The position numbers and the translations under genes were made by a program. A stretch of DNA of 24,848 nucleotides from Ruminococcaceae bacterium UBA1691 (GTDB lineage: Bacteria > Bacillota > Clostridia > Oscillospirales > Acutalibacteraceae): NCBI GenBank assembly GCA_002320555.1, contig DCJV01000023.1:1-24848 (forward strand). The letters are read 5' to 3'. Below are positions 8,133 to 16,066 of this stretch, piece by piece (the first letter of the stretch is position 1; every line of letters begins with the position of its first letter). The notes beneath the pieces are model-generated. The model was not told where the DNA came from. It saw only the letters and a list, made by a program, of their open reading frames with translations, and ran no database searches.

Positions 8133-9068
8133 TCAGAACAGGGCGTTTTCCTTGTTTGTCGCGCGCACGATTGCGTTTGCACCAAAAACAAACAGGAAAC
8201 CTACGACCGATTGGAACAGGCCGGCAGCACTGGACATTCCCACGTCGCCAAGCTGCATTAGGCCTCGGTATACATATGTGTCGATTGTCTGCGTCACACT
8301 GTACAACGCACCCGAATTCTGCGGGACCTGATAAAACAGGCCGAAATCAGAGGAGAAGATGCGGCCGCAGCTCATGAGAATCATCAGCGTAATCATCGGC
8401 TTTAATTGCGGAAGCGTCACACGGAAAATTTGCTTGAATTTGCCTGCTCCGTCAATACGCGCCGCCTCATACAGGCTTGGGTCAATGCCTGTGATCGCCG
8501 CGATGTAAACGATGGAATTGTAGCCGACTGTTTTCCACATCTGCACGATTACAAGGATGAACGGCCACGCCTCTTTTTTGCTGTACCAACTGATCGGCTC
8601 ACCGCCGAACGATTTGATGACAGCATTCAGCAAACCCGTTTCCGGGCTGAGAAACGCATACACGATGTAGGAGACGATGACCATAGATATCAAGTTTGGA
8701 AGGATCATGCTGCCTTGATAAAATTTCGAAATCGTCATATGGGTGATTTCGCTCATCAGCAGCGCCACGAGTACGGCGAGTACCGTACCGAGGATGATAA
8801 AAACAAGATTGTATAAAATGGTGTTGCGGATCATTCTCCCGGCTTCCGACGTTCTAAACAGAAACTCAAAGTTTTTCAGACCACACCAGTCGCTCCCAAA
8901 GATTCCTTTGGAATAGTCCAGATCCTTGAACGCAATAAACACGCCGAACATCGGAAAGTAATTGTTGATAAGAAGATAGAGCATACCCGGGATGGTCAGC
9001 GCAAGCAGCGGCAGGTTCTTTTTCAAATCTGTAAATCGCTTTTTCTTGTTCAGTTCCAATATCCCCAT
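8133..9068 (-). CDS. Carbohydrate ABC transporter permease (LplB/YteP-like)
   Basis: This 311-residue protein is the first permease of the importer, with the N-terminal KNLPLLALTIPGMLYLLINNYFP segment and FGVFIAFKDLDY stretch characteristic of the LplB/YteP group, six transmembrane segments and the EAA loop YEAARIDGAGKFKQIFRVTLPQL. It pairs with the LplC-like permease and the lipoprotein at 9158. I chose the ATG at 9068: GAGGAAAGGA precedes it, whereas the in-frame ATG at 9086 has no ribosome binding site. A strong hairpin terminator lies between the binding-protein gene and this gene, so permeases are probably made in smaller amounts than the binding protein. LplABC-type systems import di- and oligosaccharides such as uronides; specificity cannot be read here. 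Confidence 0.92.
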   Translation of the reverse strand: MGILELNKKKRFTDLKKNLPLLALTIPGMLYLLINNYFPMFGVFIAFKDLDYSKGIFGSDWCGLKNFEFLFRTSEAGRMIRNTILYNLVFIILGTVLAVLVALLMSEITHMTISKFYQGSMILPNLISMVIVSYIVYAFLSPETGLLNAVIKSFGGEPISWYSKKEAWPFILVIVQMWKTVGYNSIVYIAAITGIDPSLYEAARIDGAGKFKQIFRVTLPQLKPMITLMILMSCGRIFSSDFGLFYQVPQNSGALYSVTQTIDTYVYRGLMQLGDVGMSSAAGLFQSVVGFLFVFGANAIVRATNKENALF

Positions 9069-9100
9069 TCCTTTCCTCAGAGACATAAAAGGCTTTTTCT

Positions 9101-9142
9101 AAAAATCCCACACGGAGACGCTTGACGGCCTCCGTGTGGGAT
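9101..9142 (-). terminator. Attenuating terminator between binding protein and permeases
   Basis: A perfect 13-bp stem (ATCCCACACGGAG at 9105-9117 against CTCCGTGTGGGAT at 9130-9142) with a 12-nt loop is followed on the minus strand by a T-run (9101-9105). It lies 15 bases after the binding-protein stop. Because the permease genes continue in the same direction with no clear promoter in the 89-base gap, it probably acts as a partial terminator that sets a high binding-protein to permease ratio, a common arrangement in sugar importers. Confidence 0.88.
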
Positions 9143-9157
9143 CGTTTGTTGAGCGAT

Positions 9158-10750
9158 TTAGCTATTCTGAGCGACCCAAGCGTCCAATTGCTCCTGCTTG
9201 GCGTCCATCACGGTCTGAAGGCCTGCATCGTACAGCGCCTTGTTGAACTCTTCAAGCGTGCTGTCCACATCCACGCTGCCGCACATGAGCGGATAGGCAT
9301 ATTGCTCAAACACATTCGTCAGTGCGGTAATTTCGTTCTTCACGTCGCTGCCGTCAAAACGGAAGCCGTAGTACGGGGACTTGGGAATCGTCTTATTAAC
9401 AGTAAGCGCATAGTCACGATTCGCCTGTTTCTCCTCCTCGGTCTTGCCGTCCTCAAGCCCCCACATATAACTTTCCGTTCCCCATTCGCCCATTGTCATG
9501 AACGCACAGTAGGGTACGGTGTCCGCCGTCAGTCCTTCCGGATAATCGACAGTGTCTTCTGTCACCTTCACATAATCGCGGCCCTCAAGTCCCCAGAGCA
9601 ACGTGTTGTACACGTACTCATCCGTATAGGCAATATTGAGGAACTGAATGGCCTCATTCACGGCCTTGGACGTACTGGGGATGCCGAGTACCGCAGAAGC
9701 GAAATCCGTGGTGAGATATGGATCACCGATCTTTTTCGCACCGATGTTGCGTCCGGTGCTGTTGGACTGCATTTTGCCAAAATCGGTGTAGTCCTCGCGC
9801 ACGCCGTAGCTCGCATACGTACAAAAGCCGCGCCCGGCATTCATATATTCCGTTCCTCGCATGGTCGAGGTGGCCATATCCTGCGGCATAAAGCCCTTGT
9901 CGTACCACATTTTCATCTGTTCGCACAGCGCGCGGTATTCCTCGGTCTCAAACAGATTAACGACTTTTCCGGAATCGCCGAACACGACGCCGAAATCATT
10001 GCCGATGGAGTCGATCTGCTCTTTTGCGTAAAAATAATACGGCAGATTCTTGTTCGCGACATCTGTAGAGACAAACGGATACACGTCCGGATACTTTTCG
10101 CGCAGCTTCTCAAAAATCGGCTCAAGACTGTCGAGATCGGTGATATCCTCATCCTTGAAGCCCACGTCGGCCAGCATATCCCTGTCATACGTCAGTGCCG
10201 CAGCAAGGCCCATATTTTTGTTGGCGGGTACGGCCATGATCTCGCCGTTCTGCGTCACAGTCTCGAACACATCGTCACCGCAATATTCTTTAATGATCGC
10301 CGTCAGATCCTGGCCGTATGTCTCCAATGCCTCAGTAATGGGAGCGAGTTGGTTTGTGGAAAGCGACGTCGCTATGTTGGAAGGGATAAAAATATCGAGT
10401 TGGTCGCCGCTCTGCATCATAAGGTTGATTTTCTTGGTGTAGTCTCCGGGGCCGTACAGCACCCATTCGAGTTCGATATTCACCTCCGGATATGTCTCTC
10501 GGATATAGCGATTCACTTCGTCCGCAACAGTCTGAATCGTTTCTGTGGGCGGTACGACATTGAACGTCTGCATGGCAAAAACTACCTTCGTCGGCTCGCC
10601 CTTGTCAGATGCGCTCTGCGTATCGCCGGCAGAAGCACCACCTGCGGAAACTGCGGGCTGCGAGCTTCCACTCTGTCCGCAGCTCGTCAGCAGGACGATT
10701 CCCACAACAATCGTCAGCAGAATCGAAAGCGTACGTTTCATCATTTTCAT
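9158..10750 (-). CDS. Sugar-binding lipoprotein of the ABC importer (LplA-like, DUF3502)
   Basis: This 530-residue extracytoplasmic solute-binding protein has a lipoprotein signal peptide: MKMMKRT, a hydrophobic core, then the lipobox LTSC with Cys24 as the lipid anchor. A Ser/Gly/Ala-rich linker of about 30 residues follows. The mature domain is a family 1 type solute-binding fold, and the C-terminal region (GFRFDGSDVKNEI, then NKALYDAGLQTVMDAKQEQLDAW) is the DUF3502 ending of LplA-like proteins used with YesM/YesN regulators. I chose the ATG at 10750 because AAGGAGG lies 6 bases upstream; the in-frame ATG at 10798 has no ribosome binding site and would bury the signal peptide. It is the only exported protein recognisable in the locus, so ligand capture depends on it. 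The ligand is unknown. Confidence 0.93.
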   Translation of the reverse strand: MKMMKRTLSILLTIVVGIVLLTSCGQSGSSQPAVSAGGASAGDTQSASDKGEPTKVVFAMQTFNVVPPTETIQTVADEVNRYIRETYPEVNIELEWVLYGPGDYTKKINLMMQSGDQLDIFIPSNIATSLSTNQLAPITEALETYGQDLTAIIKEYCGDDVFETVTQNGEIMAVPANKNMGLAAALTYDRDMLADVGFKDEDITDLDSLEPIFEKLREKYPDVYPFVSTDVANKNLPYYFYAKEQIDSIGNDFGVVFGDSGKVVNLFETEEYRALCEQMKMWYDKGFMPQDMATSTMRGTEYMNAGRGFCTYASYGVREDYTDFGKMQSNSTGRNIGAKKIGDPYLTTDFASAVLGIPSTSKAVNEAIQFLNIAYTDEYVYNTLLWGLEGRDYVKVTEDTVDYPEGLTADTVPYCAFMTMGEWGTESYMWGLEDGKTEEEKQANRDYALTVNKTIPKSPYYGFRFDGSDVKNEITALTNVFEQYAYPLMCGSVDVDSTLEEFNKALYDAGLQTVMDAKQEQLDAWVAQNS

Positions 10751-10767
10751 AATATCCTCCTTTTTCA

Positions 10768-10810
10768 GCGGATTTTCCGCCGGATGTGTTGTATTCATCG
10801 TAACACATCC
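10768..10810 (-). promoter_or_regulatory. Inverted repeats in the leader of the binding-protein gene
   Basis: Two inverted repeats lie just upstream of the ribosome binding site. One is a perfect 9-bp repeat, GGATGTGTT (10782-10790) and AACACATCC (10802-10810), with arm centres 20 bp apart. The other is GCGGA-TTT-TCCGC (10768-10780). They could be a protein operator or, in the transcript, tandem hairpins controlling the leader. No T-run follows, so a simple terminator is unlikely. Confidence 0.4.
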
Positions 10811-10822
10811 TGTCCGCTGCTT

Positions 10823-10850
10823 CTTTTAAAATGCGGCACTCTCCTTTCAA
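10823..10850 (-). promoter_or_regulatory. Candidate promoter for the binding-protein gene
   Basis: On the minus strand TTGAAA (10850-10845) is followed after 16 bases by TAAAAG (10828-10823), 5 of 6 and 4 of 6 matches to the sigma-A boxes. It lies downstream of the terminator ending the regulator transcript and upstream of the leader repeats, so it is in the right place for a separate importer promoter. The -10 box is weak, as expected if the response regulator must activate it. Confidence 0.35.
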
Positions 10851-10870
10851 TTTCGCGGCATTTTCATCCT

Positions 10871-10910
10871 TAAAAAAGTACCGATGATTGTCTAAGGCGA
10901 TCACCGGTAC
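10871..10910 (-). terminator. Terminator after the response regulator gene
   Basis: On the minus strand GTACCGGTGAT (10910-10900) pairs with ATCATCGGTAC (10888-10878) over 11 bp including one G-U pair, followed by TTTTTT (10877-10872). It starts 6 bases after the regulator stop codon, so the kinase-regulator pair forms its own transcript, separate from the importer operon. Confidence 0.85.
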
Positions 10911-10916
10911 AATTAT

Positions 10917-12497
10917 TCATTCATTTTTGCGCATATATTCGCTGGGCGGGCAGTCCACGTATTTCTTAAACAGCGTAGAAAAATAAGAGAAATTATCGAA
11001 GCCCACCGAAGCGGCAATCTCGCTCACATTTCTTCCTCCTGCCGCGAGCATTTGTTTCGCACGGGTAATACGACACTCGTTCACATAATCCCGCAGCGAT
11101 CTCCCCGTCTCCTGCTTGAACAGGCGGGCAACATAGCCCGGAGAGAGAAACACGTACCGTCCTACCTCCTCGCGCGTGACATCCTTACAACAATTTTCTT
11201 CAATATATCTCTTGACCTTTTCTACAACACACTCACCTTGGCGCGCCTGTGCGACCGTGTCGATAGCCCTTTTTACGATATAGTCCACCCACTTGAGCAT
11301 ATCGAATACGGAATTGCTGCAGGTTGCTTCAAGCTGCTTTGCATTCCTGTCCTCGAACAACTCGTGCGCAAGAATATGCTCCTGCATAAGATACGCGAAT
11401 AGAATCTGCATCACATCCTGTCGCACACTGTGCAGCGCCTGTGCGGAGATCAAGCCGCCGTACTCCGCCGTATCCAATATGTGGCGTATCATGTCTACCG
11501 CCTCCACGGCTCTGCCCTGCCGGAGTGTCTCGGCGAATTGGGCTGTGTCAAGCGTGATGCTTTCTTCCTGTGGGAGAATCTGCGCCTCGCTCTGTACGAC
11601 AGATATCGTCCGCGTGACGTTATCCAGATCCATCTGCTCCCAGAACAGCCTGCGCTCCCAGAGCTGCGCGATGGAACAAGGCCTGCCCAGATAAACTGTC
11701 ATCTTGCAGCGCAACGTCTCCCTGCACACCTGCACAAGCCGCTCACAACGCGCGGAATTCTCTTGTGCCGCGTCCACGATAGCAGCGACATAGACACGCC
11801 CATTGCGGCTATAATCAAATACGCGCGCGAGGCTCGGTGTGCCAAACAGGATCTCACCGACGACATTTCCCGCAGCGCAACGGAATGTGGGGGCATCCCA
11901 TTGATTTTGCGTGAAATTCGTATTTAATACGACGCAGAGTACAAGCTGGTATTCGATATCAAAGCGGATGTTGGCTTTGATGTGCTCCTCGCGCGGTTTG
12001 TCTATTTTTAGGCCTATTACCGTGTCTGCAAATAAAATCTCCCGCCACAGCGTGTTCTCTATCCGCTCGCTGTGTTCAAGCCACAGCGTTCCGTACACGC
12101 TCCGCCGCGTCTGTTCCGATTGCTGAATCAGCTTCTTCACCGTCTGGATGAGAGTGTCCTTCAGCGTTTCATAATCCACCGGCTTGATGATATATGCCTC
12201 GGCTTTATAGCGGATGGCCTGCGCCGCGTAGTGAAAGCTCTCGTGACATGTGAGGAAGATGAATTCCTCCGTTCCCCCTTGCTCACGCACCCATTCCAGC
12301 AGATCCATCCCGCTATAGCGCGGCATCTCGATATCGCAGATGACGATATCGTACTGTTCCTCCTGTATCATCTCCTTTGCCGTCACAACGTTGTACGCCG
12401 TCTCAACCACATCAAACGTCAGCTCGCTCATGGCCAATACGCAATTGCGCACCGCTTGTGTGGTGGGAATGTCATCATCCACGATCAGAAGCTTCAT
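10917..12497 (-). CDS. AraC-type response regulator (YesN-like)
   Basis: This 526-residue cytoplasmic DNA-binding protein has an N-terminal receiver domain: acidic pocket Asp7-Asp9, phospho-acceptor Asp55 in CDIEMP, Thr83 in FLTCHE and Lys105 in IIKP. A long middle region (about 130-410) is typical of YesN-type regulators. The C-terminal AraC/XylS domain has two helix-turn-helix units: DVTREEVGRYVFLSPGYVARLF, then NVSEIAASVGFDNFSYFSTLFKKY. I chose the ATG at 12497 because AAGGAGAG lies just upstream; upstream in-frame ATGs at 12518 and 12539 lack this. The gene overlaps the end of the kinase gene by 23 bases, so the two are coupled. It very probably activates the importer operon and perhaps the divergent enzyme operon; no binding site is proven. 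Confidence 0.92.
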   Translation of the reverse strand: MKLLIVDDDIPTTQAVRNCVLAMSELTFDVVETAYNVVTAKEMIQEEQYDIVICDIEMPRYSGMDLLEWVREQGGTEEFIFLTCHESFHYAAQAIRYKAEAYIIKPVDYETLKDTLIQTVKKLIQQSEQTRRSVYGTLWLEHSERIENTLWREILFADTVIGLKIDKPREEHIKANIRFDIEYQLVLCVVLNTNFTQNQWDAPTFRCAAGNVVGEILFGTPSLARVFDYSRNGRVYVAAIVDAAQENSARCERLVQVCRETLRCKMTVYLGRPCSIAQLWERRLFWEQMDLDNVTRTISVVQSEAQILPQEESITLDTAQFAETLRQGRAVEAVDMIRHILDTAEYGGLISAQALHSVRQDVMQILFAYLMQEHILAHELFEDRNAKQLEATCSNSVFDMLKWVDYIVKRAIDTVAQARQGECVVEKVKRYIEENCCKDVTREEVGRYVFLSPGYVARLFKQETGRSLRDYVNECRITRAKQMLAAGGRNVSEIAASVGFDNFSYFSTLFKKYVDCPPSEYMRKNE

Positions 12498-14250
12498 TTG
12501 TCCACTCTCCTTCTGCATCGAGCGGCACGTGTATCTCAACGCACGCGCCTCCCTGCTTATTGTTGCTCAGCCGAATCAGATCGGTACGGCCGTAGGTGAA
12601 TTTCATCGTCTGACAGATGTTGTAAATACCGACGTGTTTTTTCTCGTCCGGCATCGGCATTTTATCGAGCAGTTCCTGCGGAAAGCCATACCCGGTGTCC
12701 TCCACCGTAATTTGTGCATACGACTCGCCGTCCTCCTCCACGATACTTGCCCGAATGAATATCGAGATGGACGCCTCGCCGTCAAACGCGTGTTTGAAAA
12801 TATTCTCCACAAATGTCTGCACAAGCAGCTTTTGCAGCGGCACCTGCGCCGCCCGCGGATCTACGGAAGTATAGTAAAAAATCGTATCCGCATGTGAAAT
12901 CTGCTGCAAACGAATATAGTCCTCCGCATGCCGAATCTCAGACTCCACCGTCGTAGCGTTTTGGTTGTCCGTAAACAAATACCGCAGGTATGTGCTCAGC
13001 GCCCGAATGAAGCTCTGGATCTGTTCATTCTCTCCGCGCATGGAAAGGCTGGAAATCGTGGTAATCGCATTCAGGTAAAAATGCGGATGGAGCTGCAGCT
13101 GTAAATATTTGACTTCGGCATTCTTTCGCTCCAGTGCCTCCTCGTAATTCTGTATTTTCAGGGCGCTAATCTCCTGTGTCATATGGTTAAAGAGAGAAAA
13201 CAGGTCGGAAAATTCAAAGGCATACGCGCGATCCGTCTGAATGCGGTAGTCGATATTCCCCCTTTCAAGCTCCTGCGTCGCGCGTGAAAGCTCCTTGAGC
13301 GGGTCGACAATATTCCGGCTCAGGTAACGGCTGATACACACCATTGCGAACACAAACAGCGTGCCGATGGTGAGGAAATAGAATTGCGTGCGTCCGAAGC
13401 CGGCATAGACCTCGCTGCCCGGCACGGCGCACGAAAGGCGCAGGCCACCCTCCGGCAGCGCATCGGTGAACAGCACCATATTTTCTTCCAAGTGATACGC
13501 CTCATCGTTTGATACCGATTCTCCTACGGGAAACAGTTCTGCGTTTTCTGTCGCAACGATCCGGCCGTCCATGTCCGTCAAAAAATACACGGATTTCCAA
13601 CTTCTCTCGCTATCCTCGCTCATCAAAAGCTCCTGCGCTTTAATCAGTACGCCCATGTCGGCCTCGCCGATGCGATAATTCTGCTGCAAGAAAAATGAGC
13701 CGCCCAGTTCCCGCACATGCCACACGCCGGACAGTGCATCATTGTTCCATGCATGCTCGGCGCGCAGATAATCATCGAGCTGAAATTTTTGCGTCCAGTC
13801 AAGGGTGACGCTATAACGCATCAGCAGCACATCAATCTCCGGATACAGAAAATACAGGCACGTCAAACGCGGATTTCGGTCCACGCGCGTAGAGAGCACT
13901 CCTGCCAAATCAATGGAGGAGATATACCGCTGAAACGCTGTCGTGTTCGGCATCGTGCTGGTGCGCCCCAAATTATCCAGTGCAAGCTCGTCCAGCATCG
14001 TGGTTGCATCGCCGAGCAGTGTGCCCATCTTCTGCGTGTAGATGTTCAGCACTCGCTGCTGCTGTTCCCATACGCCGCGTGACGCTGCAGAAAAAGAGTA
14101 GATATTGTATCCGACTAAAAGACAAATCACTGTCGCGAAAAGCACTGTAATAACCATGCTGATTTTAAATACAATGGAGTTTTTCTGCAGCTTGCTTCTG
14201 CGCAGCTCGGTTTCGCCTTGCTGGAGGTCCGCTTGTCTGTTTAGTCTCAT
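12475..14250 (-). CDS. Sensor histidine kinase (YesM-like)
   Basis: This 591-residue membrane kinase has two transmembrane segments (about 28-51 and 290-310) flanking an extracellular sensor domain of about 240 residues, then a HAMP linker (SRNIVDPLKELSRATQEL), and the His kinase domain of the LytS/YesM group. The motif LQLHPHFYLNAI supplies the phosphorylated His390. The ATPase part shows an N-box (FVENIFKHAF) and a glycine motif (VEDTGYGFP). The start at 14250 has AGGAG 8 bases upstream. The substrate sensed is unknown; in this family the signal is usually an extracellular saccharide or the loaded binding protein. It is the first gene of the minus-strand arm, from an extended -10 promoter at 14269. 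Confidence 0.92.
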   Translation of the reverse strand: MRLNRQADLQQGETELRRSKLQKNSIVFKISMVITVLFATVICLLVGYNIYSFSAASRGVWEQQQRVLNIYTQKMGTLLGDATTMLDELALDNLGRTSTMPNTTAFQRYISSIDLAGVLSTRVDRNPRLTCLYFLYPEIDVLLMRYSVTLDWTQKFQLDDYLRAEHAWNNDALSGVWHVRELGGSFFLQQNYRIGEADMGVLIKAQELLMSEDSERSWKSVYFLTDMDGRIVATENAELFPVGESVSNDEAYHLEENMVLFTDALPEGGLRLSCAVPGSEVYAGFGRTQFYFLTIGTLFVFAMVCISRYLSRNIVDPLKELSRATQELERGNIDYRIQTDRAYAFEFSDLFSLFNHMTQEISALKIQNYEEALERKNAEVKYLQLQLHPHFYLNAITTISSLSMRGENEQIQSFIRALSTYLRYLFTDNQNATTVESEIRHAEDYIRLQQISHADTIFYYTSVDPRAAQVPLQKLLVQTFVENIFKHAFDGEASISIFIRASIVEEDGESYAQITVEDTGYGFPQELLDKMPMPDEKKHVGIYNICQTMKFTYGRTDLIRLSNNKQGGACVEIHVPLDAEGEWTNEASDRG

Positions 14251-14268
14251 ATTATCACTCCTATGTTT

Positions 14269-14277
14269 ATTATATCA
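14269..14277 (-). promoter_or_regulatory. Extended -10 promoter for the kinase-regulator pair
   Basis: On the minus strand the sequence TGATATAAT gives a perfect -10 hexamer (14274-14269) with an upstream TG (extended -10). It lies 18 bases upstream of the kinase start codon. No good -35 box is found at 16-18 bp, which extended -10 promoters tolerate. Confidence 0.6.
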
Positions 14278-14355
14278 TAGCACACACACCGGACAGCCGT
14301 TCTTTCAAAAAAACGCTATTTTCTTTTCCCGCAGCGCCAACCTTTCCGCACATGC

Positions 14356-14389
14356 TTTACTCCCCCATTTTTTCATGATTTAATGGGGG
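14356..14389 (+). promoter_or_regulatory. Promoter with overlapping inverted repeat for the plus-strand operon
   Basis: TTTACT (14356-14361) and TTTAAT (14379-14384) are spaced by 17 bp, with TG before the -10 box. A perfect 8-bp inverted repeat, CCCCCATT (14362-14369) and AATGGGGG (14382-14389), covers the spacer and the -10 box; arm centres are 20 bp apart. The placement suggests an operator where a bound protein would block or remodel polymerase. The repeat could also form a hairpin, but no T-run follows it. Confidence 0.5.
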
Positions 14390-14431
14390 ACGTAACCAAA
14401 TTCTTCATCGCTATGAAAGGAGCTGTCTGTA

Positions 14432-16006
14432 ATGTCCGATTTCGAAAACGCGAAGGTTCTTGTCCGTGAGGGCTGGCTTCAGGGGTACACGGAGGGAGAA
14501 CTGAAAATATTCAAAGGGGTTCCCTATGCCGCGCCGCCGGTAGGCGCACTGCGCTTTCGCCGTCCTGTCGACTCAGGGCGCTGGCGCGGTGTGCGCAAAG
14601 CGGTGCAGTACAGCGCCGCCGCAATCCAGGTCGTTCAAGAGAATCCTCAGCTCCCCGCAAACGTCCACGGTGTGCCTCAAATGATGATGCCTTCCCAGTA
14701 CGAGGAGGATTGCCTGTATTTGAACATCTGGAGCCCCGCCAAAACGTCAGACGCAAAACTGCCCGTCTTTCTCTGGATTCACGGCGGTGGCATGGTGGCC
14801 GGTTCAGGCGTGGAGTGCGTATGTGATGGAGAGGGATTTGCCAAGCGACGCGATGTCATCGTCGTGACGATCAACTATCGCCTTGGCTTTTTTGGGTTCT
14901 TTGCACATCCCGAACTGACCAAAGAGGGCGACGGAAGCTCCGGCAACTATGCGTTGTTCGATATGCGCAAGGCGTGCGAGTGGGTCAAAAACAACATCGC
15001 CGCCTTCGGCGGAGACCCGAATCGTATCACCGTTGCCGGTCAGTCCGGCGGTGCGGCGGCCACAGGTGCACTGCACGCCTCGCCGCTCATGAAAGGGCTG
15101 ATTCAGCGCGTCTCCATTGAGAGCGGACCGATCTACTGGGGCTTTATGCAGCCGCAGCCGCTTGCGGCAATGGAACAGCGCGGTGTGGAATTCATGGAGC
15201 GCGTCGGCTGTCAGTCCATCGATGAGCTGCGCAAGCGGGATGCGTGGGAGCTGTTTGACGCATATCAGGAAATCACCAAAGGCGCTCTCGACAAAGGCTT
15301 TTCCTTCTGCATCGACGGGACGTTCCTTCCGGAGCCCTACACGGACTGTATCGATGCCGGACGATTCAATGATTTTGACGTCATGATCGGCAGCTGCGCC
15401 CAGGAATTCCCCGTCGCAGGGCCGGAGGGAATGCCACTCGAGGAATATGCGCACTATTTGGAGGAATCCTTCCCCGACAATATAGACAATATGAAACGTT
15501 GGTTCCCTGCCTCTACGCCACAGGAAGCCGCGAAAATGGCGTCTACTATTGCATCTGACCTCATCCTGATGAGCTCCGTAAAGCTTGCAGACGCATGCCA
15601 CCGCACCGGGCGCCGCGCATATGTCTGGCTGATGACAAAAGAGAACGAAACCGAGCGCGGCCATCGGGACGGCTCTCCGCACTGCGCCGAAATGCCATAC
15701 CTGTTTGGCCGCGTTGATACGGGAGAGCGCAATCCGTTCTTCCTATACCACTGGGTCGGCGCGGACTACGATTTCATGGAACTAATTCAGGGCTATTGGT
15801 ATCAGTTTGCCGCAAGCGGAGATCCCAACGGCGAAGGACGTCCCCAGTGGGATCCTTATACCTCTGCTTTCGACGTGTGCGAGCTGGGCAACAACACCCA
15901 TATGCTCACCGAACAGCAGCAGGAAAAATACGCCTACTTCTGGAAAAAACTCTCCGAAAAAGGTGCGTCGGCCACCATCCGAATCGGCCGACCTGCCAAG
16001 CTTTGA
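14432..16006 (+). CDS. Type-B carboxylesterase (copy 1)
   Basis: This 524-residue alpha/beta hydrolase belongs to the COesterase family (PF00135), which cleaves carboxylic esters. The N-terminal KIFKGVPYAAPPVGALRF and the EDCLYLNIW stretch are family signatures. IHGGG (117-121) forms the oxyanion hole. The nucleophile motif is GQSGGA (Ser205; the usual form is GESAGA); likely Glu325 (in CAQEF) and His417 (in GSPHCAE) complete the triad. No signal peptide is present. The ATG at 14432 has AAAGGAGC upstream and follows the divergent promoter, so it is the first gene of the plus-strand operon, 60 bases before the phosphorylase gene. A second, divergent copy closes the operon at 22463. Substrate unknown; an acylated glucoside is inferred from context. 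Confidence 0.92.
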   Translation: MSDFENAKVLVREGWLQGYTEGELKIFKGVPYAAPPVGALRFRRPVDSGRWRGVRKAVQYSAAAIQVVQENPQLPANVHGVPQMMMPSQYEEDCLYLNIWSPAKTSDAKLPVFLWIHGGGMVAGSGVECVCDGEGFAKRRDVIVVTINYRLGFFGFFAHPELTKEGDGSSGNYALFDMRKACEWVKNNIAAFGGDPNRITVAGQSGGAAATGALHASPLMKGLIQRVSIESGPIYWGFMQPQPLAAMEQRGVEFMERVGCQSIDELRKRDAWELFDAYQEITKGALDKGFSFCIDGTFLPEPYTDCIDAGRFNDFDVMIGSCAQEFPVAGPEGMPLEEYAHYLEESFPDNIDNMKRWFPASTPQEAAKMASTIASDLILMSSVKLADACHRTGRRAYVWLMTKENETERGHRDGSPHCAEMPYLFGRVDTGERNPFFLYHWVGADYDFMELIQGYWYQFAASGDPNGEGRPQWDPYTSAFDVCELGNNTHMLTEQQQEKYAYFWKKLSEKGASATIRIGRPAKL

Positions 16007-16066
16007 GCAGCGGTCTGTATTTTTTCTTTTTGTTGATTGTCAGATGCCCGCCGGAGGTTGCATCTT

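Noticed and set aside
9122..10873. A 583-codon open frame on the plus strand opposite the binding-protein gene
   Set aside because: It is the antisense shadow of a clear lipoprotein gene that has a signal peptide, ribosome binding site and family C-terminus; the antisense translation shows no domain and is His/Arg/Ile-rich in a way typical of shadows.
9158..14250. Missing ABC ATPase gene
   Set aside because: I looked for Walker A and ABC signature motifs near the importer and found none, but this is normal for LplABC/YesMN-linked importers that share a distant ATPase, so it is not reported as unusual.
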